A DNA stretch of 64,000 nucleotides from Pseudomonas sp. Root562 (lineage in GTDB: Bacteria > Pseudomonadota > Gammaproteobacteria > Pseudomonadales > Pseudomonadaceae), in the NCBI RefSeq assembly GCF_001427125.1, contig NZ_LMGK01000023.1, forward strand, positions 186,220-250,219. The letters run 5' to 3'. A program made the translations under genes and the position numbers. Position 1 is the first letter of the stretch. The number at the start of each line of letters is the position of its first letter. Under the pieces are notes generated by a model. It had not been told where the DNA came from. It ran no database searches and was given only the letters and a program-made list of their open reading frames with translations. Shown one piece after another: positions 26,905 through 33,968 of this stretch.

Positions 26905-27531
26905 TCAATCGGCAACAGGCGGCGGGCCACCCACAGGCCGGTGAAAAATCTCGCCAAGCGCGGCGTAGTACGGCCCTCCCATACGGGCCAATGGGCGCAT
27001 TTTCACGCTGTCCACCCGGCTGCCGTCGTAGATATCCGCCGCCAGGTGATAGGCCACCACCTGACCAATGAACAGTGTGCTCATGCCCTCGCCCAAGACC
27101 AGGGCCTGATCCAGCCGGCACTCCATTTGCACTGGTGTACAAGCGATGCGCGGTGGCCGGATGCAGCGACTGGGCAGCAGTTCGATGCCCAGCTCTCGCA
27201 CTTCACTGACCTCGGGCCCGTAGTCTTCGGCGCAGCGATGCATAAGGTCCATGGTTGCCTCAGTCGCGACGTTGATCACAAATTCGCGCGACTCGAGGAT
27301 ATTTTTCGCGGTGTCCTTGGGCTCGCCGTTGCGGTTCTCTATGTTGATTGCCAACAGCGTGGGGCTGGTTGCGACATAGTTATAGGAACTGAACGGAGCG
27401 GCATTCACGATGCCTTCGGCATTGATTGTGGTGACCCAGGCAACGGGCCTCGGCACCACGCATCCGACGATCAGTTTATGCGACGCCGCCGGGTCGAGGC
27501 CGACGCCATCAACATAGATGAAGGATTCCAT
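26905..27531 (-). CDS. FMN-binding split-barrel protein, flavin reductase family (DIM6/NTAB)
   Basis: A 208-residue protein: HKLIVGCVVPRPVAWVTTIN, AEGIVNAAPFSSYNYVATSP, then NGEPKDTAKNILESREFVIN and TLFIGQVVAYH. This belongs to the longer flavoredoxin-like branch of the flavin reductase superfamily, distinct from the 175-residue reductase at 18219. It may reduce FMN or carry out its own redox step. It heads a transcription unit with the amidase. Start supported by AGGAG in front of the ATG at 27531. Confidence 0.88.
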   Translation of the reverse strand: MESFIYVDGVGLDPAASHKLIVGCVVPRPVAWVTTINAEGIVNAAPFSSYNYVATSPTLLAINIENRNGEPKDTAKNILESREFVINVATEATMDLMHRCAEDYGPEVSEVRELGIELLPSRCIRPPRIACTPVQMECRLDQALVLGEGMSTLFIGQVVAYHLAADIYDGSRVDSVKMRPLARMGGPYYAALGEIFHRPVGGPPPVAD

Positions 27532-27850
27532 GGCTCAAGCTCCTGACGAAATAGAAGGCCGAATTCGGGACGGGGTTTCGTTTAACGGCTGACCATAAAG
27601 ACTGGTTGTGCTGAGCTTCAACGACAGCTTTTGTGAATCTCGTTGCGCTTATCGCACCGATAGCTAACCGTGCACCCCTTGCAGGCATCCTCGGGGTGAC
27701 CTTACCGATCTTTTCTTCAGGCCTCGGCTGCTCTCGTGCCGCACCGCAATTAGGTAACCACCTATGATTAAAAAAGCACCCCAAACGCTCTATTGGCGTG
27801 CGAAGGATTTCGTGCAGGACTAGCTTCGCGCGGGTGGAGTTGTTTCGGGC

Positions 27851-27975
27851 GCTCTGCCCCATTTCGAATGGTGTTTCTCGACAGCCCGGTACGTTTGGCT
27901 ATCTGATGCAGTGAGAGCTTGTCGCGGAAGTACATCCGCCGGATTTCCCCCCAAAGCTCATGATCACCCTGTGTT
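27851..27975 (-). pseudogene. IS21-family transposase (IstA) N-terminal relic
   Basis: The minus strand encodes GDHELWGEIRRMYFRDKLSL followed by HQIAKRTGLSRNTIR, the N-terminal helix-turn-helix of IS21-family IstA proteins (ELW-EIRR...GLSIREIARRxGLSRNTVR pattern). The similarity stops after NTIR, where KWL would be expected. No partner IstB or element ends are recognised right beside it. Confidence 0.65.
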
Positions 27976-28060
27976 CTCCTGCTCGGAAAGTGAGCAGAAG
28001 CAGTTGAACACCTGGGTCAGTTTTCGGTCACCGGCTACACTTCTATAAATCGAGGCTTTC

Positions 28061-28094
28061 TTGACCGTAGGACGAGCTTGACCGTAGGACGAGC
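28061..28094. repeat. 17-bp perfect tandem duplication
   Basis: TTGACCGTAGGACGAGC occurs twice head to tail (28061-28077 and 28078-28094). It directly adjoins a copy of the dispersed intergenic repeat. Confidence 0.8.
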
Positions 28095-28160
28095 GTTTCA
28101 GTCGGTCGCGACAGGCAGAAATCGGCCAATTTCGGACGTTCAGAACAGGTCGCTTTTGGC
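28078..28160. repeat. Dispersed intergenic repeat, copy 2
   Basis: Contains CAGTCGGTCGCGACAGGCAG, ATCGGCCAATTTCGGACGTT and CGCTTTTGGCC, matching copy 3 at 28960-29095 (CAGCCGGTCGTGACCGTCAG, CGGCCAGAATCGGACGTTCA) with small changes. Confidence 0.55.
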
Positions 28161-28176
28161 CACTAGAGGTCATTTA

Positions 28177-28905
28177 CTAGCGATACGGATGCGCCTCTGT
28201 TTGAAAGAGGAGTTCTTCTATGTTGAAGCTAGATTTCAGGAGCTCCCGAAGCTTTTGTTTAGCAGCTGTAAGCGCGTCTCGATGCTCACAAAGCCTGCAC
28301 AAGAATGCCTTCGCTGAGTCGTGATCCTCCCAGGTGAGAACTATCTGGTGTGGCTCGTTCGTTTCAAGCCAAGTATCAGCCCAGTAGTATTTTTCACCAG
28401 CCGTTAATGCTACTGCGGCCTCGGCATACTTAGAATTCAACAGCTCCTCGCTTGTAGTTCTTTTTGGCATCTTGATGATGATCTGACTAGCAGTGTTAGT
28501 TCGATCCCAGGCAACTGTGTCTGACATCTCGCGAAGGAAATCGAACTTACTAACATATAAAGCGTCGCAACACGCCGCCAGAGCCGGGTCAACGATCTGT
28601 AGGCCCGCATGAAGCTCATGTCCAAGGTCAATGAACATGTTGCTGGCCAGTGCAACTTCATGCATGTGATTGTTCAAGGCATGCATAACCGCGACAGCTT
28701 CGCCAGTTTCTGTGCTGCGGAAGTCACTTGCAGTTTCGAGGATCGTTTCAGTCACGTCTTCAAGCGCCTGGAGCGAGTAGTAGAGCTTGGTTAATGAACG
28801 ACACGCTTTTCGCCTGTCTTTGGGTGACAATTTCCCAATAGCCATTAATGATTTTCCAACGATGAATTCGACGACTTTGCCGATGATTATTTCTGCCGTG
28901 AGCAT
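28177..28905 (-). CDS. Hypothetical helical protein
   Basis: A 242-residue protein that I do not recognise. It starts MLTAEIIIGKVVEFIVGKSL, an amphipathic or weakly hydrophobic helix, and appears largely alpha-helical, with a Cys/His-containing end (FLCRLCEHRDALTAAK). CGGAG lies 6 nt before the ATG, and codon use is AT-richer than the core. It is flanked on both sides by copies of the dispersed repeat, suggesting acquisition as a cargo gene. Bacterial proteins of this look are common in defence islands, but no function can be assigned. Confidence 0.7.
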   Translation of the reverse strand: MLTAEIIIGKVVEFIVGKSLMAIGKLSPKDRRKACRSLTKLYYSLQALEDVTETILETASDFRSTETGEAVAVMHALNNHMHEVALASNMFIDLGHELHAGLQIVDPALAACCDALYVSKFDFLREMSDTVAWDRTNTASQIIIKMPKRTTSEELLNSKYAEAAVALTAGEKYYWADTWLETNEPHQIVLTWEDHDSAKAFLCRLCEHRDALTAAKQKLRELLKSSFNIEELLFQTEAHPYR

Positions 28906-28959
28906 GTTATCTCCGAGGAAGACTCATGAGGGAGGGATCATAAATTGTAGACATTTAGA

Positions 28960-29095
28960 TGACTGATTTTGGCCGATTTTTGCCTTTCGCCACCGTCAGC
29001 TATGGGTCGACTGCAGCCCTTCACAACAGGCATAAATCGGCCAGGAGCAGCCGGTCGTGACCGTCAGGCAACGGCCAGAATCGGACGTTCAATCC
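28960..29095. repeat. Dispersed intergenic repeat, copy 3
   Basis: Holds GACTGATTTTGGCCGATTTT, AATCGGCCAGGAGCAGCCGG, TCGTGACCGTCAGGCAACGG and CCAGAATCGGACGTTC. Two partial units seem to lie in tandem. Related to 13556-13660 and 28078-28160. Confidence 0.55.
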
Positions 29096-29168
29096 GAGGC
29101 AACTCAGATTGCTTTCGACGTACAGATAAGGATAACTGGAGCCTTGTCCTGTCTGGAGGTAACTGGCG

Positions 29169-29501
29169 ATGGCTGATCTCGCAACTATCTTGACGTACGT
29201 AGCGGTAGTTATCGGTCTTTTTTTAATCCCGGGCCCCGCCGTGTTGCTGGTCATCACGAGAACCTTTCAAGGTGGTCGTAAAGTCGGTATTACCACAGGA
29301 CTAGGCATTGCAACCGGTGACCTGATCCACACGTTGAGCGCAGCGTTAGGTTTATCGGCAATTCTGATGACTTCAGCGCTCGCGTTTGACGTCGTAAAGA
29401 CGGTAGGCGCCTGTTATCTGATCTATCTGGGCATTCGCGCATTTTTTGCTGAATCAAGCAGCGGCACCCGAACCCCATTGGCCGGGATGCTAATTCGTTA
29501 G
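29169..29501 (+). pseudogene. LysE-family amino-acid exporter, truncated
   Basis: The frame gives 110 residues: ILTYVAVVIGLFLIPGPAVL, GGRKVGITTGLGIATGDLIH and VGACYLIYLGIRAFF are typical of the first three TM segments of LysE/RhtB exporters, which have about 205 residues and six TM segments. After FFAESS the sequence loses similarity and stops. The stop overlaps the 3' end of an oppositely oriented TonB-receptor fragment, so a deletion or rearrangement joined the two around 29455-29500. Confidence 0.85.
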
Positions 29502-29821
29502 AAGCGATAATCTACACGTAGGCTGGCGCTGCGAGGCGCCCCGGGGTAGTTGGAGTTATCACTACCCGCCTTGGCAGAAACTAAATACTCACGGTTAAAT
29601 AGGTTATCGACATTCAGCGTCACGTCGTAGTGCTCGTTTCGATATACGCCAGCCAATTCAGCCGTCGTGTACGAATCAAGCGACACCTTGTTGTTCGGTG
29701 AGGTAAAGCGCTCACCCTCATACCGTCCTCCACCTGCGACATTGAAGCCTCCGCCCAGCTCCTTCTTTAGCCAGACACTCGCGCTGATCTTGGGGGTCAG
29801 GGGGCTCGTGTTTCCTGCAAT
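29498..29821 (-). pseudogene. TonB-dependent siderophore receptor, C-terminal relic
   Basis: The minus strand encodes about 107 residues ending in the TonB receptor signature: TTAELAGVYRNEHYDVTLNV, DNLFNREYLVS, SNYPGAPRSASLRVDYRF with terminal Phe; upstream SASVWLKKELGGGFNVAGGG is also receptor barrel. An in-frame stop precedes it at 29822-29824 and the plug and most strands are absent. Only the last barrel strands remain, hence a relic. Confidence 0.85.
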
Positions 29822-29877
29822 TTATTCGAACGGCGAATCAATCATTTCGCCATTCATACGGCTCAGCCTTCAAGTCG

Positions 29878-30615
29878 TTACACGTCAATTACCGCGGCGA
29901 TGTCCTCGCGGGGAATGGTTTGTCCGGTGCCCTTGAAGGTGTGGGTGAGGTGACATTCTCCGTCATCCGAAAGCAGGTAGGCCCAAAGTGACGCACAGTA
30001 GTCCTCGATGTCAGTCGTTTTCCCTTTGAACTTGACTACGACAGGCTTCAGTCGCTCTTCTATAACACTGCGCAGGTCGACAAATCCGCCACTTCCGCAA
30101 AAGCTGCTAGACCATAGATCTTGGACTGCCTCTGGTACGCGGTATCGGATGCCGCTTTCACTGTCGCTTGCAGCAGTGAAGGTGTTCCACGCGTAAGGGC
30201 CCGTGCCCGCAGCTGTAGACCCTTCATACTCGCTGCGAAGCTTCACAATACCCTCAGCCCGCTGTTTTGCAGTTGGTCGTTTTTCGGGGGGTACCCACTC
30301 CATGATCTTATCCAAGAAGCGCCCCACGCCTTGGGAAGAACCCAACAACCCCTCGGCAAACCACGAGTCGCACCCCGCATAACTCGTCGAGTGGTAGTAA
30401 TACGCGTGGGTGATGTCATCGCGCGGGTAGGCTTTTAGCAGGTGCCAAACAACTCCATGGAACTCCGGTCGCTTAATTTCAGAGTACACCTGTGCGATTT
30501 CCAGCACTGCCGGGGCTAGAAGCACTCGTTCGATCTCATCGGTAGAAACTGCGTAGATCTCAGCAAGAGAGCTAATGGCGTCGTGTCTGTTGTCACAGCT
30601 CGGGATAAAACTCAT
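29878..30615 (-). CDS. Hypothetical protein
   Basis: A 245-residue protein starting MSFIPSCDNRHDAISSLAEI. I do not recognise a family. It appears soluble and mixed alpha/beta, rich in Trp and Tyr in the middle (HGVVWHLLKAYP, HAYYYHSTSYAGCDSWFAEG), with a conserved-looking end (VVVKFKGKTTDIEDYCASLW). Its neighbours are broken genes to the right on the map and a divergent Mrr-like nuclease gene across 300 bp. A role beside the nuclease is conceivable but unsupported. Confidence 0.65.
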   Translation of the reverse strand: MSFIPSCDNRHDAISSLAEIYAVSTDEIERVLLAPAVLEIAQVYSEIKRPEFHGVVWHLLKAYPRDDITHAYYYHSTSYAGCDSWFAEGLLGSSQGVGRFLDKIMEWVPPEKRPTAKQRAEGIVKLRSEYEGSTAAGTGPYAWNTFTAASDSESGIRYRVPEAVQDLWSSSFCGSGGFVDLRSVIEERLKPVVVKFKGKTTDIEDYCASLWAYLLSDDGECHLTHTFKGTGQTIPREDIAAVIDV

Positions 30616-30658
30616 CTCAGGCTCCCAGCCTTACCTTTGCGATAGGGCCGGGAGGATA

Positions 30659-30888
30659 TCAGGTTGGATATCGCCGGATAAGTCCCGCAAACCGACCTTC
30701 AAGCGTCGAGCCGTCCTCCAGCTCGTACTCCATGAGACCACCCTTGGATTGAATGTGGCCAGTGCAGCAGTCGCTTCTAAGCACACCGCCAGGATCAATC
30801 CCCGGTGGCAGCTGACCAATTGCGTTACTTGAGGTCTTAGCTGTAGCTAGCCTGTGGACGTCGCCTTTGTGAAGAAGTAGTCTCTCAC
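30659..30888 (-). pseudogene. Small disrupted ORF between hypothetical and nuclease genes
   Basis: From GTG 30888 the frame reads VRDYFFTKATSTG then stops. A second frame without its own start continues KTSSNAIGQLPPGIDPGGVL, RSDCCTGHIQSKGGLMEYEL and EDGSTLEGRFAGLIRRYPT to a stop at 30659. Both parts look protein-like, suggesting one small gene broken by an indel near 30845. No family is recognised. This covers most of the 301 bp between 30615 and 30917. Confidence 0.35.
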
Positions 30889-30916
30889 GCCGCGAACTGC
30901 AACGGGAGACGCAGCT

Positions 30917-31738
30917 GTGATCGACGATCCGCTACCACAAGACTGGCGGGACCTTCAAAGTGGTGTGCAACGAATTTTCCGCAATGTTGGCTTAACCGCA
31001 GAGGTTGAGGTTGATCTCGATACGCCGCGGGGATCCGTAAATGTGGACGTGCTGGCTGTGGACGTTCGAAGTGTCGACAAGATCAAGTACATCGTGGAAT
31101 GCAAGAATTGGGGAAGCGCCATTCCACAGGCCGTGGTGCACTCGTTCACTACTGTAATGCATGAAACGGGGGCAAACATCGGGTTCATCATCTCGAAGAA
31201 TGGTCTCCAAAAGGGCGCCCAGCGCTACACGCAAAATACCAACATCGTCGGTATGACGTACCTAGAGTTCCAGCAGCGTTATTTTGAGGCGTGGTGGACC
31301 CGGTATTTCTGCCCACTCATCGGCGATACGGCTGATACCCCCCTCCAGTACGTAGAGCCGTGCAATGGCGTTCGAGATCGCGCTTACGATGCCTTGGGCC
31401 CGGAACAGAAGGAAAAGTTTGATCTCCTGTGCGCGCTGCACGCTGTCCCAGTGATGTCATTGTCTATGTATAATTATCGAGCCATGTCGCCAGTTTTGGG
31501 GGCGGACGTCTTACTAGGTTTGCCTAAAGATCTGGATGACTTTAAGAGCAGGGTGCTGAAGCTGATTACTCCTCACGTTAGGTGGCATTGCGATACGTTT
31601 CGCGGTCTTTTGGACGTTATCCTCAAGTACCTCAAAGACGTGGAAACCGCATTCGACGAGGTTTTTGGAGGGTCGATTTTTGAACCAAGGGCGCCCATCA
31701 TCGGTGTGACACTCGATGGGCCACTTAGGGATGGATAA
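30917..31738 (+). CDS. Mrr-like PD-(D/E)XK restriction-endonuclease-fold protein
   Basis: A 273-residue protein from a GTG start. The N-terminal half is a restriction-endonuclease-like (Mrr_cat) domain: Asp44 in SVNVDVLAVD and the E-x-K of YIVECKNWG (Glu61, Lys63), then the helix-strand SFTTVMHETGANIGFIISKN typical of Mrr-type type IV restriction enzymes. The C-terminal 140 residues are of unknown type and may choose the target. No methylase or helicase is beside it. A solo, methylation-directed or effector nuclease is likely. An IS1182 element lies just downstream. Confidence 0.8.
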   Translation: MIDDPLPQDWRDLQSGVQRIFRNVGLTAEVEVDLDTPRGSVNVDVLAVDVRSVDKIKYIVECKNWGSAIPQAVVHSFTTVMHETGANIGFIISKNGLQKGAQRYTQNTNIVGMTYLEFQQRYFEAWWTRYFCPLIGDTADTPLQYVEPCNGVRDRAYDALGPEQKEKFDLLCALHAVPVMSLSMYNYRAMSPVLGADVLLGLPKDLDDFKSRVLKLITPHVRWHCDTFRGLLDVILKYLKDVETAFDEVFGGSIFEPRAPIIGVTLDGPLRDG

Positions 31739-31760
31739 CTGAAGTCCCGTTCCCTGGGAA

Positions 31761-31801
31761 ATTGCACCTGACTTGACCAAGCGTTTGCATCGTACTTGAC
31801 C
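31761..31801 (-). repeat. IS-end-like sequence flanking IS1182, left copy
   Basis: On the minus strand it begins GGTCAAGTACGATGCAAACG and continues CTTGGTCAAG. It is the inverted counterpart of 33664-33704, and the pair encloses the IS1182 element. Repeated GGTCA...GATGCAAA words resemble the ends of IS21-family elements. Confidence 0.5.
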
Positions 31802-31949
31802 TCTCAAGGCACGCAGTAATGGAGAGCTATAAAGCGATGTGGGCGGCAAAACCTGAGGCGTGCCATCAATGATGAAAATCCAGCCCCAGGTTCTGAGTGC
31901 TGACGTTTTATTGAACTCTTTCACCAAATGCTCACCGACAGCTTTGGGT

Positions 31950-33628
31950 CCAGGCTGTGTGAAAACGCGCTAAATACGTCGAAAACTGAGAGTCGCGAGG
32001 ATTGCCTGTGGAATCAGCGGACGGAAGTGCGAATCATCTAAGTCAGCTACATAAACGTTCGTAATGCCGTTTGGGCCGCGTCAGCGGCCCAAATGGCTAC
32101 TAACGGGCGAGCAAGCGGCTGGACTCACGCCCTGATCGCCTCAAGCAGTCCTGCGATGCCAAAGATGTTCATCATTCGCTTGAGGTTGTAGGCGAGCACA
32201 TGAAGGCTCATTTCGGTACTTACTCTCGGAAGTGTCTTGGTCAGGAAGTGGGTGGCTCCCATCCAATATTTGAGCGTTCCAAAAGAATGCTCAACAGTCT
32301 GGCGGCGAACCTTCATCTTCCCCGGGTCATGCTCCAGCCGAACCTGCATCGCGTCGACTACCGCTTCATGTTCCCAGCGCTTCACCCGACGCTCCTTACC
32401 CGTCGTACATTGCTTTTGCATTGAGCAGGACTGGCAGCCTGAGAAGTAATAACAATGCAATAACATGCCGTCTTCCGTCGACGAATGTCGCCTGGTTAGT
32501 AACTGCCCCGCAGGGCATCGATACTCGTCCGACGCCGCAAGATAGATGAAATCCTGCTTGCCGAATCTGCCTTCCGCTTTGCTGCCAGATGTGAGGGGTT
32601 TCGGTACTAAGGTAGTGATGCCGGCTTGCTCGCAAGCAAGGATTTCCAGACCTTTGTAATAGCCTCGATCAGCCACCACCGTTAGCGATTCAGCTCCAAT
32701 TTCTTCACGCGCTTGGTTCGCCATATTGCTCAGCTGCCCGCGATCATTGCCAACGTTGGTCACCTCATGGGCAATGATCAAATGGTGTTTGTCGTCGACA
32801 GCGGTTTGCACGTTGTAGCCAACCGTCCCGGTGCCTCGACCGCTCGTGGCCATTGAGCGTGCATCTGGGTCTGTGAGGGAAATCTGCTGGTCTGGACTTT
32901 CGTGGAGCTGCGCCTCGATTTCCTTGAGTTTCTGCATCTGCTTTTTCAGTGTTTCTATCTTTTCTTTAAGCCGCTCTGCTTTGGCCTCGGCCACTTCGGG
33001 TGTTGCCCGATCCGCCGAATCCATCGCCGCCAGATAGCGATCAATGCTCTGCTCGATCTGCTGCATGCGTGCCTTCACCTTGCCCTGAGTGAAGTTGCGG
33101 TCGCGATTATTGACGGCTTTGAATTTGCTGCCGTCGATGGCGATGATCGATTGGGAGAAGAGATTGAGGTTGCGACAAAGAACTACGTACTGGCGGCATA
33201 CGCTGCGAATGGCTTTGCCGTTGTCCTTGCGAAAGTCGGCAATGGTTTTAAAGTCCGGGGCCAAACGCCCCGTGAGCCACATCAGCTCGACGTTGCGCTC
33301 AGCTTCACGCTCAAGCCGGCGACTGGACTGAATCCGATTGAGATAGCCGTAGATATAGATCTTCAGCAACACCGCTGGGTGATAGGCCGGACGACCCGTT
33401 GCGGCAGGATCGACGCCCTCAAAACCAAGTGCGCCCAAGTCGAGTTCATCGACGAAAACATCGACCACGCGCACTGGATTTTCTTCGACTACGTAATCGT
33501 CCAGACACTCTGGCAGCAGCGTCACTTGCGTCCGAGCCTCACCTTCAATAAATCGCTTCATGATCGCCCCCGATACGATCTAGACGATCAGAAGGTTAGA
33601 CAATCACTGGCGTTTTCACACAGCCTGG
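31950..33628 (-). mobile_element. IS1182-family insertion sequence, complete
   Basis: Perfect 19-bp terminal inverted repeats CCAGGCTGTGTGAAAACGC (31950-31968) and its complement (33610-33628) enclose one intact transposase gene. Total length is about 1.68 kb, normal for IS1182-type elements. A target duplication is not evident. Intact ends and gene imply it is recent and potentially active. Confidence 0.9.
32125..33561 (-). CDS. IS1182-family transposase
   Basis: A 478-residue DDE transposase. The N-terminal DUF772 domain has PAYHPAVLLKIYIYGYLNRI and SSRRLEREAERNVELMWLTG; the first catalytic Asp is in IAIDGSKFKAVN, the second in TVVADRGYYKG, and the Glu in VRRQTVEHSFGTLKYWMG. A coiled coil (about residues 175-225) and a Cys-rich insert (YYFSGCQSCSMQKQC) are usual in this group. 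Frame is intact. Confidence 0.95.
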   Translation of the reverse strand: MKRFIEGEARTQVTLLPECLDDYVVEENPVRVVDVFVDELDLGALGFEGVDPAATGRPAYHPAVLLKIYIYGYLNRIQSSRRLEREAERNVELMWLTGRLAPDFKTIADFRKDNGKAIRSVCRQYVVLCRNLNLFSQSIIAIDGSKFKAVNNRDRNFTQGKVKARMQQIEQSIDRYLAAMDSADRATPEVAEAKAERLKEKIETLKKQMQKLKEIEAQLHESPDQQISLTDPDARSMATSGRGTGTVGYNVQTAVDDKHHLIIAHEVTNVGNDRGQLSNMANQAREEIGAESLTVVADRGYYKGLEILACEQAGITTLVPKPLTSGSKAEGRFGKQDFIYLAASDEYRCPAGQLLTRRHSSTEDGMLLHCYYFSGCQSCSMQKQCTTGKERRVKRWEHEAVVDAMQVRLEHDPGKMKVRRQTVEHSFGTLKYWMGATHFLTKTLPRVSTEMSLHVLAYNLKRMMNIFGIAGLLEAIRA

Positions 33629-33663
33629 GTCGTTTTCTGCCAGTCAGGGTCATCAAGTATGCT

Positions 33664-33704
33664 GGTCAAATTCGATGCAAATGAGTGGTCAGTTCGAACA
33701 CAAA
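33664..33704 (+). repeat. IS-end-like sequence flanking IS1182, right copy
   Basis: GGTCAAATTCGATGCAAATG then AGTGGTCAGTTCG. It pairs in inverted orientation with 31761-31801 with about 80 percent identity over the first 28 bases. Probably the second end of an older IS into which IS1182 jumped. Confidence 0.5.
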
Positions 33705-33720
33705 CGGCAACGCCCCTAAC

Positions 33721-33912
33721 TCAAGTCTGAAAATTCCCGACCGCTACATTGAGCGCACCGCTGAAATGCTTCAGTTCCAATGTCGACGCCTGCAGCGACA
33801 GACTCTGCCGCGAGCTTTCCTCTGCTACCTCGCGCACCCTCGTCATATCGTTGTTGACCTCATTCGCCACCATACTCTGTTGTTCATCCATGGCTTCGTA
33901 GGTGCCGGCTGA
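33721..33912 (-). pseudogene. Methyl-accepting chemotaxis protein, C-terminal relic
   Basis: The minus strand encodes TYEAMDEQQSMVANEVNNDM, TRVREVAEESSRQSLSLQAS and LKHFSGALNVAVGNFQT before a stop at 33721. This is the extreme C-terminal helix of a chemoreceptor, after the last methylation helix. Sensor, TM and hairpin parts are missing. It follows the intact hrpB copy directly. Confidence 0.8.
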
Positions 33913-33968
33913 TTCAATCGCTCATTAAATCCAACATTCAGGGTTTCAAGCGACTACAGCCGGTGAGG

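Larger units (their letters stand above)
27532..28176. other. 645-bp gene-free mosaic with IS relic and repeats
   Basis: No intact gene is seen. It holds an IS21-type IstA start relic (27851-27975), a 17-bp tandem duplication (28061-28094) and one copy of the dispersed repeat (28078-28160). It marks the change from the catabolic cluster to the lower-GC mosaic. Confidence 0.6.

Noticed and set aside
31514..31927. Open minus-strand frame beginning MVKEFNKTSALRTWGWIF
   Set aside because: It runs across the IS-like end and antisense to the nuclease gene, and no family was recognised.
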